Position numbers and translations under genes: made by a program. This document shows, in pieces, positions 32,752 through 40,482 of a DNA stretch of 64,000 bases. The notes under the pieces were generated by a model. That model worked only from the letters and a program-made list of their open reading frames with translations, searched no databases and was not told the DNA's origin. Source of the DNA: Lepidodermella squamata (lineage: Eukaryota; Gastrotricha). Location of the stretch: contig JBLDXI010000038.1 of NCBI GenBank assembly GCA_047495785.1, positions 620,001 through 684,000 of the forward strand, given 5' to 3'. The stretch's first letter is position 1, and the number at the start of each line of letters is the position of its first letter.

Positions 32752-33182
32752 GGCGTTTCTTCCCACTTTCGAATTCGGACATTGACAAAATGATGTACTC
32801 GAGAGTTGGGAAGAAGTACAACGGATGTTACCCCAGGCATCTCTTGCCTATACATTTGAAAAATGGATACTATGTAATCAACTTAGATGATTTTGGAGGG
32901 GGAACGCATTGGGTAGGAATGCAGGTAACTGATAGGGAAATAATTTATTTCGACAGCTTTGGCTTCATTTGCCCTAATGAAGTCATGGAGAGGCGAAGTA
33001 ATCGCGACATTTGGTATTCCACTCACGAAATTCAGCACATAAAAAGTGTGGCGTGCGGCTTTTACGTAGTTTACTTCTTGTCTGAGCTGGCGAAAAAACG
33101 CAATAAGCTGGAAATACTCCTCGATTTCACGAATGATGGGTCCATTATGAATGATAACAGGCTGAAAGATCTTATGTCTTAG
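32733..33182 (+). CDS. PRO: Adenain-like cysteine protease
   Basis: 149 residues. Catalytic His in GTHWVGMQV, Asp in IIYFDSFG, Gln and Cys in HIKSVACGFYVVYFL, the order of C5/Ulp1-type peptidases. It would mature virion proteins. It overlaps the previous gene by 19 nt and has no TCTA motif of its own within 50 nt. Confidence 0.93.
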   Translation: MGVKKLGRFFPLSNSDIDKMMYSRVGKKYNGCYPRHLLPIHLKNGYYVINLDDFGGGTHWVGMQVTDREIIYFDSFGFICPNEVMERRSNRDIWYSTHEIQHIKSVACGFYVVYFLSELAKKRNKLEILLDFTNDGSIMNDNRLKDLMS

Positions 33183-33187
33183 CAAAT

Positions 33188-33331
33188 ATGTACTGTTTGA
33201 AGTGTAAGAAGCATACTGGAAATTTGAACGAACAAAGAAAATTTACGGAAAACAAGCGAGTAATTTTAGTGAGCGATTGTCAAATTTGCGGCTCTAAGAA
33301 GAGCCAATTTGTGAAAGCACTTAGAGCCTAA
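33188..33331 (+). CDS. 47-residue zinc-ribbon protein (DUF5679-like)
   Basis: Begins MYCLKCKKHT and ends CQICGSKKSQFVKALRA: two CxxC pairs forming a zinc ribbon. It starts 6 nt after the protease stop. The pattern M-Y-C-x-K-C...C..CG..KS.F.K is a recurrent small protein of Polintons and related viruses. Function unknown. Its last codons are part of an 18-bp hairpin. Confidence 0.8.
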   Translation: MYCLKCKKHTGNLNEQRKFTENKRVILVSDCQICGSKKSQFVKALRA

Positions 33332-33354
33332 AGTAGTAAGTGCTTTCACAAATT
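33306..33354. repeat. Perfect 18-bp stem hairpin across two genes
   Basis: 33306-33323 is the exact reverse complement of 33337-33354 with a 13-nt loop. It spans the stop of the zinc-ribbon gene and ends immediately before the ATG of the next gene, so it could affect transcript ends or translation start. Confidence 0.85.
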
Positions 33355-33831
33355 ATGGATGAAGAATTCGAATATTGCCTCTCTCTTCTAGCCGAAATCG
33401 AAAACAAGATTGTGAAAAGCCAGTTGAAAACCGAGTGTGAACTCTGCTCATCACTTCTGCAAATTGATCACCATCTTTATATCAATTTTTGTCCTAAATG
33501 TGCTATCGTTTATCCTTTTACAGATTATTATCAAAGGGTTAGGCGCTCCGAACCTTACAGGCGAAAATGGCACCTCATGGCTAAAATCAGAAAATTAGGA
33601 CTAGTTCTGAAATGGTATGAGCTCGATAACATCATGACTCACTTCAAGAAAATAGATAAGCTCTATTCCACGGAATTTCCTGGTAAAAACATGGTCAACG
33701 TAGAATTTGTGCTTAAGTACGTTTCACTGAAGCTCGGTTACGAAAACGTCGCTAATAAAATCACTCTGAACCGTTCTAGGGATACGATATTACGTTGGCA
33801 TGAAAAATTAAATCTAATCAGTTCTTATTAG
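33355..33831 (+). CDS. VLTF3-like zinc-ribbon late transcription factor (putative)
   Basis: 158 residues from ATG 33355, preferred over an upstream GTG frame that runs through the hairpin. An N-terminal CELC...FCPKC ribbon is followed by YRRKWHLMAKIRKLGL and a C-terminal VEFVLKYVSLKLGYENVANK plus LNRSRDTILRWHEKL stretch. The layout resembles poxvirus/NCLDV late transcription factor 3 proteins, but the match is by pattern only. If right, it could be the factor that reads the TCTA-type promoters. Confidence 0.5.
   Translation: MDEEFEYCLSLLAEIENKIVKSQLKTECELCSSLLQIDHHLYINFCPKCAIVYPFTDYYQRVRRSEPYRRKWHLMAKIRKLGLVLKWYELDNIMTHFKKIDKLYSTEFPGKNMVNVEFVLKYVSLKLGYENVANKITLNRSRDTILRWHEKLNLISSY
33813..33816 (+). 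promoter_or_regulatory. TCTA motif upstream of the fibre-like gene
   Basis: ATCTAATC, 20 nt before the ATG at 33837 and inside the end of the previous gene. Confidence 0.45.
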
Positions 33832-33836
33832 TTGAA

Positions 33837-34550
33837 ATGAAATCTAGTTCAATTTTTATTCCCAGCGAATGGTCAGGAGGTCTACATGGCTCCGATTTAT
33901 ACCTACGTGCGGATGGAAAGAAAGGGTTTATGAGTAATTTGAATGCAAATAATTTCAAAATTGAAAATCTTGGCCGCCCCGTTTTCGACAATGATGCAGC
34001 ATCGAAATTGTGGGTTGAAGAAAACACATTGAATGAAAAAGAATCCAGGCGGCTGATCGAATCGTATAAGCCGCTGCAGTACGCTGATGACAGAACCATC
34101 GACATGAATGGCGGTCGAATAACAAACGTGGCATACCCTATAGCTCTTTTTGACGTAGTCAACAAGCAATACGTTGACGGGCAGGTATTTTCAGGCTCCG
34201 GCGAGGGTCATGCGAGTGACCAAACGCAAATGGTGGTAACAAGGGTTATAACCCACACATTACTGGTTCAAATTAATGACGAATTGTCTTTTCTCGAAAA
34301 TATTCTGGCTAATGTGCAATTTTGGTTTAGAGTTTGGGGAAATGTCTCACCTGGTTGCACTTGTGATTTCATGAAAAACGGCAGCGTCCTAATTTCCAAG
34401 TATTTTTCATTCGATTACGAGGCGATCCGTAATATAGCTGAATACTGTACTTTCGTAGAACAGTTTGAGAAAGGTGACACTTTCAATATCGTGATGTCTT
34501 CCAGCAAACCTATGACCGTTGAATTTTACTTGAAAATATCTAATTTTTGA
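33837..34550 (+). CDS. Phage-fibre-like virion protein
   Basis: 237 residues. Two tail-fibre-type repeats are visible: NLNANNFKIENLGRPVFDND with AASKLWV, and MNGGRITNVAYPIALFD with VVNKQYVDG. These N.I.NL..P....DA..K.YV units are common in phage fibre shafts and some DNA-virus attachment proteins. The C-terminal 110 residues are beta-rich and Cys-containing without a recognised fold. A role as surface fibre is inference. Confidence 0.6.
   Translation: MKSSSIFIPSEWSGGLHGSDLYLRADGKKGFMSNLNANNFKIENLGRPVFDNDAASKLWVEENTLNEKESRRLIESYKPLQYADDRTIDMNGGRITNVAYPIALFDVVNKQYVDGQVFSGSGEGHASDQTQMVVTRVITHTLLVQINDELSFLENILANVQFWFRVWGNVSPGCTCDFMKNGSVLISKYFSFDYEAIRNIAEYCTFVEQFEKGDTFNIVMSSSKPMTVEFYLKISNF
34539..34542 (+). 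promoter_or_regulatory. TCTA motif upstream of 34557
   Basis: ATCTAATT, 14 nt before the ATG. Confidence 0.5.
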
Positions 34551-34556
34551 TAAACG

Positions 34557-35177
34557 ATGAATAGCAGTGATACACAAGTTCATGTGCGAGCTGAGAGTAG
34601 TCAGATCTATCCAACCGCACCACGCCTATCATTTCCTAGTTCACCAGTGCAAGAATTCAGGCTCTCTGAACTGCGGCGCCTGAAAGAATTTTTGAACAAA
34701 GAGATGGAAATGAGGTACAAACTATATAGAAAATATAAAAAATGGGCTAAAATCTGTTCGAAATTAAACATTGGTTTAACTGGCGTATCAATCTTGACAG
34801 GAATCGGCGGAATTGGTGTCCTTACTACTGTTGCCGGAATTCCTATCGCAGTTATCCTAGAAGGAGTTGCACTTGGTGGAGGATTTATTAGCATAATTGT
34901 GAACTCCGCGGCGAGTGCCTTGGAAGAGAAAGCCCAGAAGCATGAACGTATATGCACGCTGGCTTCTTCCAAGCTCAACTCGCTGGGTGACATGCTCGCG
35001 AAAGCTTTGGAGGATGGAAACATCACTGAAACTGAATATAATTTGATTATAAAAGAGCATGATAAGTACGTTGATTTGAAACAAAGTCTCAGGGGAAGCC
35101 TGAAATTCCCAACAGATGATGACATGAAAACGCGTATATTGTCTCAAATCACCCACTCGAAATTCAAAAAAAGTTGA
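34557..35177 (+). CDS. Two-helix glycine-rich membrane protein of the Polinton
   Basis: 206 residues. Basic helical stretch (about 45-72), then two adjacent Gly/Ile/Val-rich hydrophobic segments (GLTGVSILTGIGGIGVLTTV and IAVILEGVALGGGFISIIV) forming a membrane hairpin. A C-terminal helical region has LGDMLAKALEDGNITETEY, a pattern shared with the end of the 28441 protein. Such proteins recur in animal Polintons. Function unknown; a virion membrane or membrane-permeation role is inference. Confidence 0.7.
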   Translation: MNSSDTQVHVRAESSQIYPTAPRLSFPSSPVQEFRLSELRRLKEFLNKEMEMRYKLYRKYKKWAKICSKLNIGLTGVSILTGIGGIGVLTTVAGIPIAVILEGVALGGGFISIIVNSAASALEEKAQKHERICTLASSKLNSLGDMLAKALEDGNITETEYNLIIKEHDKYVDLKQSLRGSLKFPTDDDMKTRILSQITHSKFKKS

Positions 35178-35644
35178 TTGATTGATGGCTTGCCATTTCG
35201 GGGCCATCGATTTCGCTATTTTTGCATGGGTTTTCTCGCCATCTATTTTCGGTTCACGTTTTTAAGTTAATCACCGCTCATTAGTCTATACTTTGAGGCA
35301 TCTTTGAGTGCTCCCGCTTCACCCTTAGCACCGTAATATTTTAGTGTATGCTTGCACGGACAGTAAATTCAAGCTATTCACGATGGGACGCCATTGATGA
35401 ATGATAGGTTTTCTTAGCAAAACTAAGAAAGTAGTAAAAATAGCTTTAAACGGGCACCTGCCGCTGCACTTGTTGGCTGATAGTCACTGAATAGCACCTT
35501 TTCATTGACATGAGGACAGTGTCCTAATGCCAGAATCAAGGTCATTGGCGTTGTCATGGCTGGCGTCGCTTGGATTCAACGCATCCCTCTCATCCCTCAA
35601 TCCATTTTTCTGTGTTCATTTCACGTTTATTGCATGCCATTAAC
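35178..35644. other. Polinton spacer before the cargo gene
   Basis: No ORF of note. No TCTA motif close to the next start. Confidence 0.45.
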
Positions 35645-36329
35645 ATGAACTGCGCGGTCATCGTTATACTCATCGCTTTACAGTTAGCAAGTTTTGGGAT
35701 GTGTTTCAGCTGTTGGAATGGGACAGTTCCAGACATCACGACAGTTGATGGATGCGGCCAATGTGTCGTAAGATTGCAACAAACGTTTGTATTTATTGAT
35801 GTTGAAGCGGATTGTATTGCAGGCAAGTTTCGTAATCGACCAGTCTTCACAAATCAATAGCGTCTATACTTGCAAATTAGCTATTTATTCCTCATCTTGT
35901 GATGAGAGCAAATTGCAGTCACCTGTGGTCAAAGACAATCAGAATTGGGACAACCCGGGTTGGATGTTGTACTGCACGTGCTGCTCTGCAAAATGTTCAT
36001 CCAGTGGAACATTTTGCAATCCAGCTACTGTGCCTTACGACCGATCGGTTAACGATAATATATTCAAACCAGCTTGGCTCGCTTGGGGTGAAAGCCGGCT
36101 GAGGCAGCAGTGGACCGCGTGGCTCTCTTCTGTCGGGTCAAGCTGGACTGTGGATTGGCCCACATGGGCAGGTCTGTCCGCGTGGTACGGTTCGAGCTGG
36201 TCGACAAGCTGGTCGACAAGCTGGCCGTCATCGACCCCTAAATCCAAGGGAATGAAAAACGAGATCTCTAATATCACCTTAATTATGATAATTTTTTTCA
36301 CCAATTTTATATGCACATCTTTACTGTAA
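35645..36329 (+). CDS. Secreted Cys-rich, GPI-type cargo protein with intron
   Basis: Two exons, 35645-35767 and 35823-36329, with a consensus GTAAGA...TTGCAG intron of 55 nt, give 209 residues. A signal peptide (MNCAVIVILIALQLASFGMC) is followed by a domain with about ten Cys ending CTCCSAKCSSSGTFCN. Then comes a Trp/Ser-rich stretch (WSTSWSTSW) and a C-terminal hydrophobic tail (TLIMIIFFTNFICTSLL) that looks like a GPI-anchor signal. The Cys pattern resembles Ly6/three-finger proteins; this is tentative. It lies inside the Polinton, before the right TIR, and differs from the intron-poor virion genes in having signal, intron and anchor, so it is best read as a captured host gene. Confidence 0.65.
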
Positions 36330-36438
36330 CTCGAATTATATATAATTTAATATAACCGGCTCATTTGCATCTCAAAGTAAATCAAAGAAAAGGAAAACTA
36401 CATTTGCTTTTGCAAGGTGCGCTCACGTCTTCCCATAT

Positions 36439-36650
36439 TTTGGGCGTCCAATACTCCCCCCTTACGCTGAATTTTTGTCCTCATTCGCGGACGCGCAATT
36501 GTCATAACAAATCATTCCAGCAATTTCAAACTCACTAATTAATTATTTGAAACGCCCTTGAAATGTTTTGCCAAATTCCATGGTCAGGCTCGAATTGCCA
36601 AAAAGGGCGTAAGCCGTCAAGTGGCTTAGCTCCGGCAATTCCTATCTGCT
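36439..36650 (-). repeat. Polinton right terminal inverted repeat
   Basis: Reverse complement of the left repeat, ending CT at 36650. An ATG-started frame at 36563 runs through it into the MULE gene only by chance. Confidence 0.92.
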
Positions 36651-36656
36651 TCGGGT
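36651..36656. repeat. Polinton target-site duplication, right (TCGGGT)
   Basis: Identical to 14986-14991. The codon phase on this side equals that on the left. Confidence 0.92.
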
Positions 36657-37273
36657 CTAAAAAGATTCCGTGTGTACACGCCATCGCGCTGGCCCACGAA
36701 CTCAAAGCGCATCCGATCCCAGACGAACATCAGTCAATACCTCTGGTTTTGCGTGGCAACCCTCGTGGGAGGCCACCCCGCCATGGACCCGCTCTAGCTT
36801 TGGCCGAACCTAGTACGGCAAACCGTGGTCGTGGTCGAGGGTCGTCGAGGCGTGGCCGAGTTGGTCGTGGAGCCCGTGGGGTTAGCCGTGGTCGTGGTAT
36901 GGCTCTGGTTCCAGCCCAAGCTGAACCTGTGGTTTTTGAACCTTTGGTTGCTGAGCCTAGACGTGGTCGCGGGCGTGGCCGTGGTTCAGCTCAGGTTCCT
37001 GTCCAAGCTGAACCTTTGATTGCTGAGGCTTTGGTTGCCGAGCCTAGACGTGGTCGCGGGCGTGGCCGTGGTTCAGCTCAGGTTCCTGTCCAAGCTGAAT
37101 CTCTGGTTTCTGAGCCAAGGCGTGGTCGGAGTCGTTTAACAGTTATCGCTTCGATATCTGTTGACGAAACTGTCAGTAGCCGAGGTCGAGGTCGTGGCAA
37201 ACTCACCAGTTCTGTTTCTGTCGACGAAGGAAACAACGGAGGACTGACATCTCGAAAGACGCGCCGGGGTTGA
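36657..37273 (+). pseudogene. MULE transposase, C-terminal part
   Basis: Opens with KKIPCVHAIALAHELKAHP, the C-x-H half of a SWIM zinc finger whose C-x-C half lies just left of the Polinton. An AT-hook-like RGRPPRHG follows, then a long RG-rich tail with two near-identical 25-residue repeats containing RRGRGRGRGSAQVPVQAE. The stop at 37273 ends the transposase. The RG tail is basic and probably binds nucleic acid. Confidence 0.85.
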
Positions 37274-37299
37274 AATGTCGAAACAGCTGTCTAATTATT

Positions 37300-37473
37300 C
37301 ATCGGAAATCTGTATCTTAAAGTGTCGGAATATTGAACTGTAATTGAAATAAAGCTTTTCCGATGAAATAATGCATTTTTAATAGCGAAATATTAATTCC
37401 GATGGTTCCGATGGTTTCAGATAAAAATGGTACGATGAAAGTAATTATTGTTCCGATGATTTGAAGTTACTTC
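37300..37473. repeat. MULE right terminal inverted repeat
   Basis: TTCCGATG motifs (reverse of CATCGGAA) at least five times. The outer part aligns with the left end; the extreme right reads TTACTTC, matching the right end of the 54277 copy. Confidence 0.6.
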
Positions 37474-37481
37474 GTCCGAGA
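37474..37481. repeat. MULE target-site duplication, right (GTCCGAGA)
   Basis: Identical to 12968-12975. Confidence 0.75.
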
Positions 37482-38122
37482 AGATATTTAGAGATAGGGC
37501 GGGATTATTACTATTTTTGAAGCAGAAGATACATCTAAGGCCGAAGTTATTTATATAGCAAAACGGTTTGTGTACGGAATTAGTTCTGATCATCGCTAGA
37601 GTTTGAATATTTTTAATTGACCAGAAAGCTTGCCGCGTACTAGAGTATATTGATAGTTTGTTAAATTTTTCTTCAGAGTAGACAGGATTTTGGTAAAGCG
37701 ATTTCAGAGAAGAGGTCGTCGATAATTTGTCATTTTCGACCCATTTCTCGTACCATCTCTCAAGCAAGGCTAGGCCCTCAAATTTAGATTTGGCACTGAA
37801 AATTTCTTTCCCGCCTAGTTTTTCAACGTCTTCTGGTAAATTTTTGAAGATGTGTTTATAAAGATTTTTGTTTGTGTCAATTACTTCGAAAGCTGTTGTC
37901 AGGAGTTTATGATTGTCCTCGAATTTTAGTCTAAGAAAGTGACGTATCGCTGTTTTAGTGAGGATTAGACTTGGAGGGTCTAGATAGAATTCTCGTTTCA
38001 CGAGCTCGTCTCTCGCCGCGGCGGGAATTCGGCAGAGCTGTTTTACGAAATGAGTATTGAAAGAATTATTTATACGACGCGGTGCGGAAACGTTAATTAC
38101 ACGGCATGGATTACCGTTTCCT
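37474..38122 (-). pseudogene. N-terminal piece of the ORF split by the MULE
   Basis: About 216 open codons on the minus strand, from a possible splice acceptor (TTTGCAG) near 38122 down to the target duplication. It includes LLERWYEKWVEND, FWSIKNIQTLAMIRTNS and LRCIFCFKNS. CIFC plus the H-x4-C in the partner piece suggests the C-terminal zinc knuckle of a LINE ORF2 and the region before it has the usual helical character. No RT motifs lie upstream, so a 5'-truncated copy fits. An unknown host gene is the alternative. Confidence 0.45.
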
Positions 38123-38317
38123 GCAAATTATTGCGCGTGCGCTGGAGGGATAATTTAGACGATGGCGCTCCGAATGGTGCTCATTGAGAGAAATTGGCGT
38201 AAAACATAAAAAAATCAAGAAAAAACTGAAAGGGCACGTGTGAAAATAAAAAAAATTGTGATCGCATTTAATTTTCCGAACAGAAGTTGTTTCAATGATT
38301 TTCAAAATCAGTAAAAC

Positions 38318-40170
38318 ATGCTTTTATTCGCGTCTTTACTGTTTATCGGGTTGTGCAACCAATGGGCTGTCAGCGACATGTTTACCTCGGTCGATCAGAT
38401 GCAAGCAGTGCTGCTGGCTCAACGGAAGATTCTTGGCACTGTGAAAGATTTTGTGGCAAAAGATCGGGAGAGATTGGCTCAGCTGAAAGCGTATCTTAAT
38501 TTTCTTTCTCATTTTTATAAACAAACAGTTGTGCTAATTTCCATCATTAGCTTCGTGGAGTCGCTTGAAAAGTCGAGCTCTTTGAATGTGGACCAGCTGA
38601 GCGAATTTGTGTCCAACCCTATAAACGTTTTTCGAACTATTAACGCATTTCAAAAGGAAAATTTTCGGGTGGAAAGCTTTCTGAATAACGAAGAGTACGC
38701 CATCGGTATGAGCTCAAAATTATTCGGATAAAATGAGCTAAATATTGTGATTTCAAGGTTCAATCAAACGCGTTGCTCCTTATTATTCAGCTCTGCCGAC
38801 CGGGGAAGACTTTGATGGCGCTGTGATGGCCCTGTTGCGGCTTCAAGAGACCTACGAGGTGCCAGTGCATCGATTCATTACTGGCTTTGATCGAAAAACA
38901 CTGCATTGGAGCAATCGAACGGGCCACTATCAATGGCCGAAACTTTCTGCCTCGGACTGTCTCGATGTCGGAAATTTCTCTTATCAGCGAAGCAATTTCA
39001 AGGTCGCTGCTGAATGGTTCGAGGAAGCCTTGAAACTGTAAGAAAAATATTATGAACGAATAACCTGAGATTATACTGAAAATCACAGCTTGGAATCAGA
39101 AGTCCCTCCTACGGTTTCGAGGGTCACTGTTCTCGATTACGCCCAGTTTGCCAATTACAAGATTGGGAAGGTTAATGAAGCGCTGAAGCATAGCAGAGAG
39201 ATCCTGAAGTTAGGTATTATTCGCGATTTTTTGAAAACTTGAAATACGTTTGTTATAACAGATCCGAAACATCGTTACGTTCGAGATAACATCCTTTATT
39301 ACACCAACATTCTCGGCATCAGACGGGGCGACGTCGGCACGGAACAAGATGAAGGCCTTGAGCCTCCGGTAACTCCACACGAAGACCAACCTCTGACAAA
39401 ATTCACCGATGATTTCAAACGGCTTTGCCGAGGAGAAAAGACAGAGGTAAGCTATCCGTTTAAAAAGTTTAAATTCATGAAAATCTATTTCTTCCAGAAT
39501 TCCAAAACCAACCGCAACTTATTCTGCGACTACGCCCATAATAACGACCCGCGTTTACTGATCGCTCCCTTGAAGCGCGAAACTGTTAGCATTGAACCGT
39601 GGATCATGCTTTACCACGACGTTTTAACCAATGATGAAATCGAATTTTTCAATTTATAGTCCACACTATGATTTCCACACGGAAGATGCTAATGTTGATT
39701 TCGAGGACGGCAATCGCATAGCTACCCTGTTGTTTTACGTAAGCGAATGTTGTCTAAATTGTTGTCTGTAACAATAATATTTAGATGAGCGACGTTGAGT
39801 CCGGTGGTGCGACCATTTTCCCCGATTTAGGGCTGACTATACAGCCGAAGAAAGGCGCAGCTGCGGTTTGGTACAATTTGTATCGAGGAAATCAAGGTGA
39901 CCTAAGCCTTATTCATGCCGCTTGTCCGGTGTTGTACGGCCGTAAATGGGGTTTGAAATTTATCTTTCAACGGAGGGAATAAATTGTGATCAATTATTTT
40001 CAGTCATGAACAAGTGGTTTCATACATCTGGAAATGAGTTGTGGCATCCGTGCAGCCTCGACGAGAACGAACGTTTCACACGCGAATACATTGAACATGG
40101 ACCCGTAACTTATCATCGAATGCATGGCCAAGTTCAGTTCCATGACGATGACGAATTTCCTGTGGAATAG
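38318..40170 (+). pseudogene. Prolyl 4-hydroxylase alpha, internally deleted (P4H-2)
   Basis: Signal peptide and MFTSVDQMQAVLLAQ start, then the peptide-binding region (FDGAVMALLRLQETYEVP), CRGEKTE and RNLFCDYAHNNDPRLLIAPL, all joined by introns of about 45-60 nt. After NDEIEFFN the text jumps straight to YSPHYDFH: about 75 residues of the dioxygenase domain present in the paralogues are missing. The junction shifts the frame into a TAG at 39657-39659. Downstream exons with the HxD pair, HAACPVLYGRKW and the C-terminus are still readable. Likely a recent pseudogene, or the result of a mis-assembled segment. AATAAA lies near 40217. Confidence 0.85.
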
Positions 40171-40482
40171 AATTATTGTTTCGCTTTATTCGTGCTGCTT
40201 TTTTGGGTGAAAATATCAATAAATTAGGCTAAGTTCACCTGGTCAGAAAATTGTTGTCGCCTAACTGATTTATTGATGGGAAAACTGTGGCGATCATTAT
40301 AAATTCAGTGTCATTAACTTGAGTGAAATTTTCAGCAGAAGTACTTCCATAAAAAAATAGCTTGGGTCGCGTGTTCAGTCATAATGACGCCATCTGCTAA
40401 CGAAGTGGCAAAAATTAGGAAAAATTAGGAAATGAGTTGTTTAGCCAAAATTTTGTTAGCCCGAGAAATGATAAGCCTGAAA

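Larger units (their letters stand above)
14992..36650 (+). mobile_element. Polinton/Maverick, complete, 21,659 bp
   Basis: Bounded by a 6-bp duplication, begins AG and ends CT as Polintons do, and has about 212-bp inverted terminal repeats. It encodes protein-primed DNA polymerase B, integrase, packaging ATPase, adenain-like protease, major and minor capsid proteins and accessory virion-type proteins, all apparently uninterrupted. It also carries a tRNA-like/palindrome array and an apparently cellular cargo gene. Polintons replicate with their own polymerase and integrase and are thought to have virion-forming members. Intact frames and TIRs suggest a fairly recent insertion. Confidence 0.95.
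12976..37473 (+). mobile_element. MULE DNA transposon, split by a Polinton
   Basis: Bounded by an 8-bp target duplication. The termini carry diverged inverted repeats rich in CATCGGAA-type motifs: TCATCGGAACAATAAT occurs at 12991 on the plus strand and in the same form on the minus strand near 37460. A non-autonomous copy at 52292-54277 has the same two distinct end signatures (GGAC.CA on the left, GAAGTAA on the right) at the same distance from the CATCG motif, which supports these boundaries independently. Without the 21.66-kb Polinton and one copy of its duplication the element is about 2.8 kb. It carries one transposase gene with frameshifts. Confidence 0.8.

Noticed and set aside
33340-33354. 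GTG start for the VLTF3-like gene at 33340
   Set aside because: It would place the start in the hairpin; an ATG at 33355 directly after it is more likely.
34607-35207. Long minus-strand frames opposite the membrane-protein gene
   Set aside because: Shadows of the plus-strand gene with no motif of their own.
36563-36650. Start of the 236-codon frame at 36563 as a real N-terminus
   Set aside because: These codons are the Polinton inverted terminal repeat read by chance into the transposase tail.
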